Assembly (NCBI GenBank): GCA_019448215.1
Contig: CP080408.1
Location: 2,356,001 to 2,420,000, forward strand
Direction of reading: 5' to 3'
DNA from: Thalassovita mediterranea
Lineage (GTDB): Bacteria > Pseudomonadota > Alphaproteobacteria > Caulobacterales > Hyphomonadaceae
Length of the DNA stretch: 64,000 nt
Under the pieces are notes generated by a model that was given only the letters and a program-made list of their open reading frames with translations, was not told the DNA's origin and ran no database searches. Shown piece after piece: positions 9,069-18,290 of this stretch. Position numbers and translations under genes: made by a program. How positions within the stretch are numbered: the first letter of the stretch is position 1; each line of letters opens with the position of its first letter.

Positions 9069-9545
9069 TTAGTCTGCGAACACGCGATTGAAGAGGTCAT
9101 ACATTTCGTCAGCGAAGCGATCATCCGGTCCGTCAACCTCAAGGTCCGGCAACAGCTCGCGGACGGTCACCAGTTCGATTGGAAAGCCGCCAGAGCCGAA
9201 CTCGCTGAACCAGCCGTCGATTTGCTTCGCCGAAATGGCGAAGACGATGCGCCCCATCCCTGCAAAGGCGTGGCCCGTCGCGCACATCGGGCAGTGCTCA
9301 CAGCTGGCGTAGACGGTCGCTGCCGCCCGGTCCTCTTCGCTGAGATTGAGGCTCGCCCACTGGACGAGCGCCAGCTCCGGATGCGCCGTCACGTCGCCGT
9401 CGCCAGTCCGGTTATAGTCTTCCTTGAGCACCTCGCCGTTCCGGTCGACCAGCAGGGCCCCGAATGGCGCATGGCCTTTTGAGACGCCTTCATGCGCAAG
9501 CTCGACGCAACGTTTAAGGTGGCGCCGGTCTGTTTCGGTGATCAT
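9069..9545 (-). CDS. Zinc-dependent nucleoside/guanine-type deaminase
   Basis: A 158-residue member of the cytidine-deaminase-like fold. The zinc and catalytic residues are visible as TAHPELALV (His ligand and the proton-shuttling Glu, a variant of the usual HAE) and ASCEHCPMCATG (the two zinc cysteines of PCxxC-type motifs). The N-terminal segment PFGALLVDRNGEV is the usual first strand region of nucleoside deaminases such as guanine deaminase. The substrate is not certain: tRNA-specific TadA is less likely because the context is not typical. It is 15 bp downstream of the zincin gene and may be cotranscribed with it. Confidence 0.85.
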   Translation of the reverse strand: MITETDRRHLKRCVELAHEGVSKGHAPFGALLVDRNGEVLKEDYNRTGDGDVTAHPELALVQWASLNLSEEDRAAATVYASCEHCPMCATGHAFAGMGRIVFAISAKQIDGWFSEFGSGGFPIELVTVRELLPDLEVDGPDDRFADEMYDLFNRVFAD

Positions 9546-9560
9546 CTGGAAGGCCCTTCT

Positions 9561-9950
9561 TCAGTCGTCTTCCAGAAGCTGGTGCATTTCCTCGTCAGAC
9601 CAACCGAAATGATGACCAAGCTCATGGATAACCACATGCTCGATCAGCTCCTCCAGCGTCACATCCGGGCGGGTTTTGATCTCTGCCAGTAGCGGCTGGC
9701 GGTAGAGGAAGATGCGCGGGCTGTCGGGGCTCGGGAAGGTCACGCTGTCATGGATTAGCGGGATGCCTTGGTAGAGGCCGGTCAGCTCCCAGCGGTCACG
9801 TATGCCAAGTTCGGCCAGAACATCCGCCTCGGCAAAATCACGCACATGGATCTCGATCCGGCCTGCCGCGCGCCGGAAGTTTTCCGGCAGGCCGGCATAG
9901 GCGGCTTCCGCCATTTCCTGAAAACGGTCGAGGTCTGGCTCCGCACGCAA
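9561..9950 (-). CDS. Zincin-like metallopeptidase (PF06262 type)
   Basis: A 129-residue protein with the active-site sequence VIHELGHHFGWSDEEMHQL near the C-terminus: HExxH with a following Asp/Glu, the signature of this compact minigluzincin family. The N-terminal part (FQEMAEAAYAGLPENFR) matches the start of the family. No signal peptide is seen, so it is likely cytoplasmic. Physiological substrates of the family are unknown. It follows the YbjN-like gene by 2 bp, and the deaminase gene follows it. Confidence 0.88.
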   Translation of the reverse strand: MRAEPDLDRFQEMAEAAYAGLPENFRRAAGRIEIHVRDFAEADVLAELGIRDRWELTGLYQGIPLIHDSVTFPSPDSPRIFLYRQPLLAEIKTRPDVTLEELIEHVVIHELGHHFGWSDEEMHQLLEDD

Positions 9951-9952
9951 GA

Positions 9953-10444
9953 CTATTCGCTGGCGCCTTCTGAATGGTGGTCGGTATAGGCGACGACGAT
10001 CTGGTAAAACAGATTGAGATCGTCTTCACCCAGACTGGTTTCGTTTCGGAGGTCGAGTGAATAGTCCACGCCTATAGCCCGAACCGAGCCATCGTTATTT
10101 GGCAGAACGAAAGCGCGCCCAAAGGGGTAGCTGTCATTATAGCGGTTTGCGGTGTCGAGCAGCTGGACGGCTGGTACGCCCGCAGGTGGGTCAAACGTTG
10201 CGAAAATGATCGCGTATGGGCATCCGCTCTCTGGCTCGCAATCCGTCAGTCGAAGCGTCTGGGATAGCCCGTTCAGACGAAAGTTGAGAACATAGACAGA
10301 GCCATCCTCATCGGGCGGGTTCCCGGTTTCGGCATCGACTGACGCGAGTAGCTGCCTTGCGCCCTCTGGCGTAATTGGTTCTGCGTGGGCCATACCGGCG
10401 AGCAGAAAGGCAGAAGCGGCGAGGCAGTACGAAGCTTTGAGCAT
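9953..10444 (-). CDS. Exported YbjN-like protein
   Basis: The 163-residue product starts MLKASYCLAASAFLLAGMAHA, a cleavable signal peptide, and contains a mixed alpha/beta domain resembling the YbjN fold (VYVLNFRLNGLSQTLRLTDC, then ATFDPP and a C-terminal GVDYSLDLRNETSLGEDDLN). The start at 10444 is preferred because AGGG lies six bases upstream; ATG at 10450 and 10483 are also in frame. Two cysteines (CEPESGC) could form a disulfide. YbjN-type proteins are chaperone-like adaptors in some bacteria, but no function can be claimed here. Confidence 0.7.
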   Translation of the reverse strand: MLKASYCLAASAFLLAGMAHAEPITPEGARQLLASVDAETGNPPDEDGSVYVLNFRLNGLSQTLRLTDCEPESGCPYAIIFATFDPPAGVPAVQLLDTANRYNDSYPFGRAFVLPNNDGSVRAIGVDYSLDLRNETSLGEDDLNLFYQIVVAYTDHHSEGASE

Positions 10445-10511
10445 GGACATCCCTATTGATCTGAATCTGTATGAGTTTCGCATCGGCGCGCCGTGGCAGC
10501 AACCCGTTCAG

Positions 10512-11510
10512 CTATTCGTTGCTTCCCAGCTCGACGTCGAAGCTTGCGGACCGATGATCTGAGCCAAGATGCCTGCCGACCTTGTGATGTCCGCAAGCGA
10601 TCTCACCCCGGCAGAAGGCAAGGTCGATGGGTATGGCGAGCGTAGGGGCGAGGCTGGTGCTCGGTAGATCGAATTTGAGCGGAAATCGTGAGGGCCAGGT
10701 CCCCGCGCGTGGGTCATTCACCAGTGTGAAGCCATGTTCCTCCACCAGCGGCGAGGCGATCCGGCCCCATGCGGCTGAATTCACATCGCCCAGCATGATA
10801 AGCGGGCCGTCGATATCATCGATTACGTCGAGCAGGCCCTCCAGCTGACGTAGCTGGGCTTCCGGGTCTTCGAACGGCCAGGGCCGGGTGAAGTGGATGA
10901 CGAGCACAGTCAGGACGCCTTCGGGCGTCTGCAGGCGCACGGCCAGCGTTGCGGGCGACCCGTCAGGGTTCTGCCCGACCGCACTCAATATCTCATAGCG
11001 TGAATAGACGCGCAGGCCCGATGGCCCGCGGCCTTCGATCTTGTCGAGCGAGTAGTATGGCCAGTGTGCGCGCAGACGGTCTTCAACAGGGCCGAGCCTG
11101 TCGCCATAGGCTTCGATGAGCACTGTAATATCCCGGTCGGCCTCTATCGCACCCTCGACCGTCTGGGCGGGGTCAGGGTGATTGCCCCACACATTGTGCT
11201 GGTAGACGCTTATGCTCTCGTCGGCGTCCACGTCTGGCGCGGTTGGCAGTAGCCAGTACCAGCCAAACGCGGCGACGATAACGGCCGCATTGGCAAAGAT
11301 CAGATTGACCAGATGGCCCTTATTGAATGGCATCATCGCGACGAGCACGATGGCGGCGGTCATCATGATCCAGAGCGCGGGCAGCTGGAACTGGCCGACA
11401 AAGTCGAGCACCCAGTGAAGGGCTGAGAAGTGGCCGCTGAGAACCACCACGGTGCAGCCAGCGACGACGATCGCGCTGAGACCCGTTAGCAGGCCCGCGA
11501 AACGTCTCAT
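10512..11510 (-). CDS. Membrane-anchored endonuclease/exonuclease/phosphatase (EEP) family protein
   Basis: Three hydrophobic segments fill the first 90 residues (GLLTGLSAIVVAGCTVVVL, LWIMMTAAIVLVAMM, IFANAAVIVAAFGWYWLL). An EEP domain follows with ITVLIEAYGD (metal-ligating Glu), LTVLVIHFTRPWP, MLGDVNSAAW (Asp/Asn pair) and GSDHRSASFDVEL (catalytic Asp-His). This fold cleaves phosphodiesters or phosphomonoesters of nucleic acids, inositides or lipids; the membrane helices suggest an outward-facing domain. Substrate unknown. It stands 21 bp after the mutase large-subunit stop on the same strand. Confidence 0.88.
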   Translation of the reverse strand: MRRFAGLLTGLSAIVVAGCTVVVLSGHFSALHWVLDFVGQFQLPALWIMMTAAIVLVAMMPFNKGHLVNLIFANAAVIVAAFGWYWLLPTAPDVDADESISVYQHNVWGNHPDPAQTVEGAIEADRDITVLIEAYGDRLGPVEDRLRAHWPYYSLDKIEGRGPSGLRVYSRYEILSAVGQNPDGSPATLAVRLQTPEGVLTVLVIHFTRPWPFEDPEAQLRQLEGLLDVIDDIDGPLIMLGDVNSAAWGRIASPLVEEHGFTLVNDPRAGTWPSRFPLKFDLPSTSLAPTLAIPIDLAFCRGEIACGHHKVGRHLGSDHRSASFDVELGSNE

Positions 11511-11531
11511 GCCGGCTGCTCCGACTTCAAA

Positions 11532-13685
11532 CTATTCGGCCGCCGCCGGGGCTGGTTTGTCTCCCAGCGATTCCAGCATGGCGCGTGCGGCATCCGCGAT
11601 CACCGTGCCGGGCGGGAAGATGGCCGACGCACCAGCTGCTTTCAGTGCATCATAGTCGCCGGGCGGGATCACGCCGCCTGCGATGATCTGTGTGCTGACG
11701 GCGCCTTCATTGCCGAGGGCGCGGCGAAGCTCTGGAATGAGCGTCAGGTGACCAGCGGCGAGCGAGGAGGCTGCAACGATATCGACATTCGCGGCGCGGG
11801 CGTCACGGGCGGCTTCTTCCGGCGTCTGGAAGAGGGGGCCGATCTCGACATCCCAGCCAAGGTCCATCAGCGCGGAGGCGACGACCTTCTGGCCGCGGTC
11901 ATGTCCATCTTGGCCCATTTTTGCAATATAAATCCGCGGCTTGCGACCATTCTTTGAGACGAATGCCTCAGCGAGGTTGCGCGCTTCCTCGGCCTTGTCA
12001 TTGTTGCCGATGGAGCCACCATAGACGCCCTTGATGGAGCGGATCACGGCCTGGTGACGGCCCTGGCTGCGCTCAACGGCTTCGGAGATTTCTCCGACGG
12101 TCGCCTTGGCGCTGGCGGCTTCGACGGCGAGCGCGAGAAGGTTGCCCTTGCCGCTTTCGGCCGCGAGCGCGATGGCGTCGAGCTTGGCATCTACTTCGGC
12201 CTGGTCGCGGTCAGCCTTGAGGCGTTTCAGCTTGTCGAGCTGCATACGGCGCACGGTGGCATTGTCGACCTTCAGAACCGGCACGTCCTCATCCTGGTCG
12301 AGCAGGAACTTGTTGACGCCGACGACGGTCTGCTCACCGCTATCGATGCGCGCCTGCGTGCGGGCCGCCGCTTCCTCGATACGAAGCTTCGGCACGCCTT
12401 CCTCGATGGCCTTGCGCATGCCGCCAAGCTTTTCGACTTCCTCAATATGGGTGAGGGCCTTGGCCGCAAGATCGTGCGTCAGGCGCTCGACATAGTAGGA
12501 GCCGCCCCATGGGTCGATGGTCTGGCACGCGCCGCCTTCCTGCTGCAGGAAAAGCTGCGTGTTGCGCGAGATGCGGGCCGAGAAATCGGTCGGCAGGGCA
12601 AGCGCTTCGTCGAAGCTGTTTGTGTGCAGAGACTGGGTCTGACCGCCGACAGCCGCGATGGCTTCAAGGCAGGTGCGAATGACATTGTTGTAGACGTCCT
12701 GCGCGGTAAGCGACCAGCCGGAGGTCTGGCTGTGCGTGCGAAGGCTCAGCGATTTCGGGTTCTTCGGGTTGAAGTTTTCCTTCACCAGCTTTGCCCAGAG
12801 AAGGCGCGCGGCGCGCATCTTGGCGACTTCCATGAAGGTGTTCATGCCGATCGCCCAGAAGAAGGAGAGGCGCGGCGCAAACTTGTCCACATCGAGGCCC
12901 GCATCGACCCCGGCGCGGATATACTCAATGCCGTCTGCCAGCGTGTAGGCGAGCTCGAGGTCCGCCGTCGCGCCCGCTTCCTGCATGTGATAGCCGGAGA
13001 TCGAGATGGAGTTATATTTCGGCATGTTTTCAGACGTGTAGGCGAAAATGTCCGAAATAATACGCATCGATGGCTTGGGCGGATAGATATAGGTGTTCCG
13101 CACCATGAACTCTTTCAGGATGTCGTTTTGGATCGTCCCGGCGAGCTTGTCCGGCGAGACGCCCTGTTCCTGCGCCGCGGCGATATAGAGGGCGAGAATC
13201 GGCAGGACCGCGCCGTTCATCGTCATCGACACCGACATCTGGTCGAGCGGAATGCCGGAGAAGAGCGTGCGCATGTCATAGATCGAGTCGATGGCCACAC
13301 CGGCCATGCCGACATCGCCCGTTACGCGGACATGGTCGGAGTCGTAACCCCGGTGGGTCGCGAGGTCGAAAGCGACTGACAGGCCTTTCTGACCGGCTGC
13401 GAGGTTGCGACGATAGAAAGCGTTGGAGTCCTCAGCCGTCGAGAAACCGGCATATTGGCGCACCGTCCAAGGCCGCTGGGTATACATGGTCGGGTAGGGG
13501 CCACGGCCAAACGGCGCGAGACCCGGATAGTCATCAAGGAAGTCGAGACCCTTGGTGTCTGCCGCCGAATAGGTCTTGGCGAGGTCGATGCCCTCAGGCG
13601 TTTCAAGCGACGGCTTGTGCGGCTGCGCAGGCGCTTTCGCGTCTGGCGTACCAAGGTCGAGCTTCGTGAAATCGGGGAAGGTCAT
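11532..13685 (-). CDS. mutB: Methylmalonyl-CoA mutase, large (catalytic) subunit
   Basis: The enzyme interconverts methylmalonyl-CoA and succinyl-CoA using adenosylcobalamin, linking propionate, odd-chain and branched amino-acid breakdown to the TCA cycle. The 717-residue product has the TIM-barrel substrate domain ([20 protein letters not shown], then [13 protein letters not shown]) and a C-terminal cobalamin-binding domain with [13 protein letters not shown], whose DxHxxG supplies the cobalt-ligating His, and later [10 protein letters not shown]. The ATG at 13685 is chosen because homologues begin at MTFPDF; an upstream in-frame extension to 13844 reads into the preceding gene. It sits 2 bp after the intervening membrane gene. 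Confidence 0.96.
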   Translation of the reverse strand: MTFPDFTKLDLGTPDAKAPAQPHKPSLETPEGIDLAKTYSAADTKGLDFLDDYPGLAPFGRGPYPTMYTQRPWTVRQYAGFSTAEDSNAFYRRNLAAGQKGLSVAFDLATHRGYDSDHVRVTGDVGMAGVAIDSIYDMRTLFSGIPLDQMSVSMTMNGAVLPILALYIAAAQEQGVSPDKLAGTIQNDILKEFMVRNTYIYPPKPSMRIISDIFAYTSENMPKYNSISISGYHMQEAGATADLELAYTLADGIEYIRAGVDAGLDVDKFAPRLSFFWAIGMNTFMEVAKMRAARLLWAKLVKENFNPKNPKSLSLRTHSQTSGWSLTAQDVYNNVIRTCLEAIAAVGGQTQSLHTNSFDEALALPTDFSARISRNTQLFLQQEGGACQTIDPWGGSYYVERLTHDLAAKALTHIEEVEKLGGMRKAIEEGVPKLRIEEAAARTQARIDSGEQTVVGVNKFLLDQDEDVPVLKVDNATVRRMQLDKLKRLKADRDQAEVDAKLDAIALAAESGKGNLLALAVEAASAKATVGEISEAVERSQGRHQAVIRSIKGVYGGSIGNNDKAEEARNLAEAFVSKNGRKPRIYIAKMGQDGHDRGQKVVASALMDLGWDVEIGPLFQTPEEAARDARAANVDIVAASSLAAGHLTLIPELRRALGNEGAVSTQIIAGGVIPPGDYDALKAAGASAIFPPGTVIADAARAMLESLGDKPAPAAAE

Positions 13686-13687
13686 GC

Positions 13688-14098
13688 TTACGGGCTCTTT
13701 CTCTCGATATAGGTGTCCAGAACGTTGAGCTCTAGTTCCAAATCGTCGGTTGTCGCTGGAATTTGGATAAACGGAATGAGGTGGGCACCAACTACGATTG
13801 CATAGGGCAAAGTGATGATTGCCATAACTAACAGGGCAACCCAATTCGGAACCAATTCAATTGAGCCGGATTTGCTCATGGCCAGGAACGCAAAGACAAT
13901 AACTACGTAAAAAGGTGTAAGTATTTTGATGTAGCGGCTACGTTTAGCTACTACCGAACGCGCTTTTTCGAGGAATTCGACACGTCTTTTCATCTCCCAA
14001 ATTGCAGGCATCTTACCAGAAGGCCCACGCAAACGCTCTTCGATCTGAACTGATCGCTGCCGCTGCTCTCTCGGAAGGTGATCGTAGTCAAAGTCCAT
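13688..14098 (-). CDS. Unknown two-helix membrane protein between the mutase subunits
   Basis: I do not recognise this 136-residue protein. It starts [14 protein letters not shown], has a basic, helical stretch ([20 protein letters not shown]), then two membrane helices ([14 protein letters not shown] and [20 protein letters not shown]) and an acidic C-terminal end ([17 protein letters not shown]). It begins 5 bp after the mutA stop and ends 2 bp before the mutB start, so it must be transcribed with both subunits. Base composition is visibly richer in A+T than the genes on either side, suggesting later insertion. The subunit genes are normally adjacent. It could be an acquired passenger or a membrane tether; nothing in the sequence decides. 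Confidence 0.75.
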   Translation of the reverse strand: MDFDYDHLPREQRQRSVQIEERLRGPSGKMPAIWEMKRRVEFLEKARSVVAKRSRYIKILTPFYVVIVFAFLAMSKSGSIELVPNWVALLVMAIITLPYAIVVGAHLIPFIQIPATTDDLELELNVLDTYIERKSP

Positions 14099-14102
14099 GG
14101 CG

Positions 14103-16046
14103 CTACGCTCTCTCGACTCCCAGTTCGGCTTGGGCGATTTGCAGCATGTCGACCGCGTCGCAGCCCATGAAGATGTTGTTGTCGATGCCTGGCGCTTCGA
14201 ACTTGCCAGCGAGGAAGACGCGGCTCGCGCCTGCGTCCTTGAGCGCCTTTGCGGCGGCTTCGGCTTCGTCCTCATAGCGTTTGTCGGCGCCGCAGATGAC
14301 AGCAATCCGGCAGCCAGATGCCTTGAACGCATCGGCCAGAACCTCTGGCGTTTCAGGCGTCTTGTCGGCGTCGACGCCCACCACGCCGCCAGCGGCGAAG
14401 AGGTTACGGGCAAAGTCGGCGCGGGCATTGTGCTCGGCGAGCGGGCCCAACGTGGCGATGAAGATGGCCGGCGGCTTGCCCTTGCGATCTGCATGGGCGC
14501 TCGCGCGATCGCGCAGCGTCTCGAAATCACGGGCGAGGCGGATCGGCGCGAGCGGCTCGGCTTTTGTCGCCGCGCCAGACTTGTCTGGCAGGTCTTTCAG
14601 GAAGCTGGTGATGCCCTCGCTGGAGACGCTGGTCGCGCTGCTCTCGAACTTGATTTCTGCCACGGGTGCGGGCTCGCCATCGAGGAGCGGGAATTCGCTG
14701 ACGCCGGTCAGCGGGCGCTTGCGCTTCGCGATAGCGGCAAAGCGGGCGTCGCGCGTTTCGGCAATGCGGGCCTGCAGCTTGCCGTCAACAAGGCTCTGGA
14801 CGAGACCGCCTTCGGCCTCGATCTGCTGGAAGACGGCCCAGGCCGCTTCTGCCAGCTCATCGGCCAGCGTTTCTTCAAACCAGGCGCCGCCAGCCGGGTC
14901 CGCGATCTTGCCAAGGCCTGACTCTTCCATGGAGATGATCTGCGTGTTGCGGGCCGTGCGGCGGCCAAGCTCTTCCGGCACGCCGAGCGCTTCGTTGAAG
15001 GCGCGAACTGTTACGATATCGGCCCCGCCGACAGCGCCTGCAAAACAGGCCGCCGTGTTGCGCAGCATGTTCACCCAAGGGTCGTAGCGTGTCAGCATCC
15101 GGGCAGAGCTGACCGACTGGAGTGTCATCGGCTCAATCTCGAGGTCCATCGCTTCGAGGATGCGCGCCCAGAGACGTCGCGCGGCGCGAAGCTTGGCGAT
15201 TTCGAGGCCATAATTGGCGCCAGCCGCCAGCGTGAAGACGGTCTGCGCGGGATAGGCGTTGATATCATAGCCAGCCGCAGCTAGGCGGCGCATCGTGTCC
15301 ACGGCATGCGCCATGAGCGCGCCAAGCTCCTGGGCTTCAGAGCCGCCAGCCTCATGGACCGGGCGGGCATCGGCGCGAAGCGTGGTCGCTTTTGGATAGC
15401 GAAGGCAGAGAAGGCGCGAGAGCTCAGCAGTGCGCACGAAGGCAGCATCGATGCCGCCAGCGACTTCGCCGGTGCGCAGGAGCAGGCCAACCGGGTCGAT
15501 ATTGAACGCGAATTGGAGATTGTCAGAGCCGTCTTGCTGCTCTCCCCAAAGGGCGAGGAGGCTGGCAACCGAAGTGCCCGAACCCTGACCGCGATGGTCG
15601 AGCGCGATGGTCGCGATGTCGGCGCGCACGCCATTGAGGGCCGTGGAAAGCGTTTCTGCATCCTTGACGGCAACCCCGTCAGTGCCCGTGCAGTCGATAG
15701 AAAGTTCAACGGAAGATACACCGCGCTCAAGGTCTCTCAGGATCTCGGCATTGGTAACTTCCGGATCGGGATGGGCGAAGGCCTGGCGGATGTCCCATGG
15801 CAGGAAGGCATCTGGCTCTGCGCTCGCGCCGCGAAGGAAGGGCGCCTCGCCGGGTGCGCCGCGCGGATCGGAAGCGCTGGCGAAATCGCTTTCGCGATAG
15901 AGCGGCTGGATGGTCAGCCCGTCATCTGTCTGGCGCTGGAGCTTTTCGACCCCGCCGCCCTTCAGGGCCTTGGAGACCGCGTCCAGCCAGTCTGCCTCGT
16001 TCGCTTCATCAAAAGCGCTGCTCAGTTTCAGAAAACCGTCTGCCAT
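14103..16046 (-). CDS. mutA: Methylmalonyl-CoA mutase, small subunit
   Basis: A 647-residue partner of the catalytic subunit. It has the mutase barrel (YDINAYPAQTVFTLAAGANY, then TRYDPWVNMLRNTAACFAGA) and a degenerate C-terminal B12 fold (ATLGPLAEHNARADF) in which the DxHxxG cobalt-binding motif is missing, as expected for the non-catalytic subunit of the heterodimer. The ATG at 16046 (MADGFLKL) is the natural start; the region upstream (16047-16160) should hold the operon promoter. First gene of a mutA / membrane protein / mutB / EEP run. Confidence 0.95.
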   Translation of the reverse strand: MADGFLKLSSAFDEANEADWLDAVSKALKGGGVEKLQRQTDDGLTIQPLYRESDFASASDPRGAPGEAPFLRGASAEPDAFLPWDIRQAFAHPDPEVTNAEILRDLERGVSSVELSIDCTGTDGVAVKDAETLSTALNGVRADIATIALDHRGQGSGTSVASLLALWGEQQDGSDNLQFAFNIDPVGLLLRTGEVAGGIDAAFVRTAELSRLLCLRYPKATTLRADARPVHEAGGSEAQELGALMAHAVDTMRRLAAAGYDINAYPAQTVFTLAAGANYGLEIAKLRAARRLWARILEAMDLEIEPMTLQSVSSARMLTRYDPWVNMLRNTAACFAGAVGGADIVTVRAFNEALGVPEELGRRTARNTQIISMEESGLGKIADPAGGAWFEETLADELAEAAWAVFQQIEAEGGLVQSLVDGKLQARIAETRDARFAAIAKRKRPLTGVSEFPLLDGEPAPVAEIKFESSATSVSSEGITSFLKDLPDKSGAATKAEPLAPIRLARDFETLRDRASAHADRKGKPPAIFIATLGPLAEHNARADFARNLFAAGGVVGVDADKTPETPEVLADAFKASGCRIAVICGADKRYEDEAEAAAKALKDAGASRVFLAGKFEAPGIDNNIFMGCDAVDMLQIAQAELGVERA

Positions 16047-16160
16047 ATCTCATCCGTACCCAATTACCTGCACCGCTGTATAGGGTTCGCGCCGCCTTGA
16101 AGGTCAAGAGTTTCCATCGCGGCATAACTGCACTGGCGGGCCTTCGAATATGTATTTTCC

Positions 16161-16197
16161 CTCATTTGACTCATTAGGGCGATCATGTGCAAATGAG
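16161..16197. promoter_or_regulatory. Perfect inverted repeat upstream of the 75-residue ORF
   Basis: CTCATTTG at 16161-16168 is exactly mirrored by CAAATGAG at 16190-16197, with 21 bp between. The repeat lies 27-64 bp upstream of the start at 16225 and overlaps a TTGACT that could serve as a -35. This is the geometry of an operator for a dimeric regulator, but no such regulator is known here. Confidence 0.3.
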
Positions 16198-16224
16198 AAT
16201 GAATCGCAAATAGGGAGTTTGCCC

Positions 16225-16452
16225 ATGTATAATCTCGACCGCGACCACCATTCGATTGCGCCCATGTCCGGAGCCACCTCGCCCGCCAGAGGGCAGGGCA
16301 GGCTTCTGGACTGGATCGACAGCCAGGCGAAGGTCACCCGAATCTGGCTGGACCAGCTTATTGCAGAGGGCGACCCCGACGACATGATCAGCCTCATCCA
16401 TCGCCAGGCGGCGTGGCTCGACATGATGCGCTCGCGGCTTGCCGGAAGCTGA
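16225..16452 (+). CDS. Small conserved-looking hypothetical protein (75 aa)
   Basis: Translation from ATG 16225 (MYNLDRDHHSIAPMSG) is favoured because AGGGAG lies 8 bases upstream; the frame extends back to 16150 without support. The product is soluble, with a predicted helical C-terminal half (LLDWIDSQAKVTRIWLDQLI, later ISLIHRQAAWLDMMRSRLAG) containing regularly spaced Trp and Leu. It has no signal peptide or recognisable domain. It stands alone, divergent from mutA. Confidence 0.6.
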   Translation: MYNLDRDHHSIAPMSGATSPARGQGRLLDWIDSQAKVTRIWLDQLIAEGDPDDMISLIHRQAAWLDMMRSRLAGS

Positions 16453-16675
16453 ACTTCGGCACGGTCGGAAAGTGTTGGGGACGCGCTGTGGGAAGAAGCG
16501 CGCGTTTCCCCGCAAATCCATGGTGCAGTGACGGTGTACTGGCGGTGTTTCCGGACGGTGCACGCAGAGCCTGCGAATGACGCCGCGAAACACTTTCAGC
16601 GATCAATCACCAATAGCGACGGGCGATTGCAGAATTTCATCCGACAGCGGTCGTTCGCGTCGATAGTCGGCGGCG

Positions 16676-17302
16676 ATGAGAAAACGCCTTCCTGACTTTG
16701 GCCGCCTGCCAGCGGGCCGGATGCTGACCCTGCTGAAGCTGGAGGTGGGCCTGCGGCGCGGCGACACCTATGAGGCGCTGGCGAAGCGGCTCGGCATCTG
16801 TCTCAGCTCCTCCAAGGTCTGGGCGCGAGAGTTCGGCTTTCGCAAATGCGACCTCGATCAGGAAACGGCAGAAGAACAGGCGGCGCGGCATGCAAGCTGG
16901 GCGCTGGCGCTGTCCGACCTTGGCCGACAGGATGAGGCGGCGGGCTATGAAGCGGAGGCGCGCAAGCTCGAAGCTCTGCTGTCACGGCTGTCCAAGCGGG
17001 CGGCGAAAGACCCGGAGCGGCCAGACCCGCTGGAGCCGGCGCTTGTCTTTGTTGAGAAGGTGCGCGCCACGCTGGGCCCGGAAGCCGAGGTCGATGACGT
17101 CTTCAGGCATATTGCCGACTATTATCGCGGGCTTCGGGCACTGGGGGCGACGCTGCTTGGCGATGGGCAGGCGCGCTGGATGAAAGGCCCGCCCAAGGGG
17201 GAGCTGCCTAAGACCCCTGACTGGCTGCCCTGCGACCCGTGGGCAGTGCTCGATGATGCAGAATGGGAAACGGAGGTCGGACGTGCGCTGGAGCTGTTGT
17301 GA
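16676..17302 (+). CDS. Unknown protein with an N-terminal helix-turn-helix-like segment
   Basis: A 208-residue soluble protein. The first 50 residues (LEVGLRRGDTYEALAKRLGI, then SSSKVWAREFGFRK) look like a DNA-binding helix-turn-helix of the kind in small-terminase or transposase-like proteins. A helical middle follows (WALALSDLGRQDEAAGYEAE, ARKLEALLSRLSKR) and a C-terminal part with WLPCDPWAVLDDAEWE. I cannot assign a family. It lies between an unknown small ORF and pdxJ, with a dispersed repeat just after its stop. Confidence 0.65.
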   Translation: MRKRLPDFGRLPAGRMLTLLKLEVGLRRGDTYEALAKRLGICLSSSKVWAREFGFRKCDLDQETAEEQAARHASWALALSDLGRQDEAAGYEAEARKLEALLSRLSKRAAKDPERPDPLEPALVFVEKVRATLGPEAEVDDVFRHIADYYRGLRALGATLLGDGQARWMKGPPKGELPKTPDWLPCDPWAVLDDAEWETEVGRALELL

Positions 17303-17326
17303 GGGGCGCTGAGGAATAGGGACGCA

Positions 17327-17350
17327 TCCTTCGACAGGCTCAGGATGAGG
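17327..17350 (+). repeat. Dispersed palindrome-forming repeat, copy 1
   Basis: TCCTTCGACAGGCTCAGGAT followed by GAGG. It is a one-arm copy of the same motif seen at 24113, 24503 and 24543 in this window. Repeats with the core TTCGACxxGCTCAGGATGAG are common between genes in many proteobacteria. Confidence 0.75.
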
Positions 17351-17363
17351 TGGTGGGGGTGTT

Positions 17364-18113
17364 TTAGACGACTTGGCCGCAAGAGCGGCGGAAGCGCCGG
17401 ACGGTTTCGGCCATTCCATGGGTGAGCGCGTCTGCCGTCAGATTATGGCCGATGGACACTTCGGCGAGATCGGGAATACGCGCGACGAGGGCGGGCAGAT
17501 TGTCGACGGTGAGATCGTGCCCTGCATTGATGCCGAGGCCGTGCTGGCGCGCGGCGTCCGCCGTCTGGCCAAGCTTTTCCAGCTCTGCGGCGGTGGTGAC
17601 GGCGTCATTGAACGCGCCGCCATAGGGGCCGGTATAAAGCTCGATCCGGTCGGTGCCGGTGCTGACAGCCGCTTCAAGTTGCTTCGGGTCCGGATCGGGA
17701 TCGGCAAAGAGGGAGAGGCGCGCACCGGTATGTTTCAGGCGGCTGACAATCGACTGGAGTTTGAAGGCGTGGGTCCTGAAGTCCCAGCCATGATCCGAGG
17801 TCGGCTGCGAGGGCGCGTCGGGCACGAGCGTGATCTGGTGCGGCCTGATCTTCTCGACCAGCGCCATGAAAGCCTCGTTCGGATAGCCTTCGATGTTGAA
17901 CTCGCGGTCCGGAAATTCTCTGGTGATGAGGTTCATCAGGTCCGGCACGTCAGCGCGGGTGATGTGACGCTCATCGGGGCGAGGGTGAACGGTGAGACCT
18001 GCGGCGCCCGCCTCAAGCGCGATGCGGCCAAGGTCAACCACGCTCGGCCAGGGCAGGTTGCGGCGGTTGCGCAGGAAGGCAACGGCATTGAGATTGACTG
18101 AGAGTTCGGTCAT
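17364..18113 (-). CDS. pdxJ: Pyridoxine 5'-phosphate synthase
   Basis: PdxJ condenses 3-amino-2-oxopropyl phosphate with deoxyxylulose 5-phosphate to make pyridoxine phosphate, the last ring-forming step of vitamin B6 synthesis. The 249-residue barrel shows [16 protein letters not shown] at the start, [15 protein letters not shown] (active-site His and phosphate loop), FNIEGYP, TLVPDAP and the C-terminal [11 protein letters not shown] and [12 protein letters not shown]. Start at 18113 (MTELSVN) is chosen over 18152 because homologues begin there. It is divergent from the CMD-family gene. Confidence 0.96.
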   Translation of the reverse strand: MTELSVNLNAVAFLRNRRNLPWPSVVDLGRIALEAGAAGLTVHPRPDERHITRADVPDLMNLITREFPDREFNIEGYPNEAFMALVEKIRPHQITLVPDAPSQPTSDHGWDFRTHAFKLQSIVSRLKHTGARLSLFADPDPDPKQLEAAVSTGTDRIELYTGPYGGAFNDAVTTAAELEKLGQTADAARQHGLGINAGHDLTVDNLPALVARIPDLAEVSIGHNLTADALTHGMAETVRRFRRSCGQVV

Positions 18114-18290
18114 GGCCGCTCCGCAAATTCGTTCGGTTTGCACGCCTCGCATTTAGGACCGGAACGCGCGCTTCGCCATAGCCGATCCTGAAAGGGCAAA
18201 CTTTCACTTCGATCAAGCCGATGTCGCAATTTGCGCTGGCGCACAGTAGGGATGGTCACAAACATAAAAGTCAAAGGCGAGGAAAACCCG

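Noticed and set aside
12054-13379. A long plus-strand frame across mutB
   Set aside because: It is antisense to a clear methylmalonyl-CoA mutase; no motif was found.
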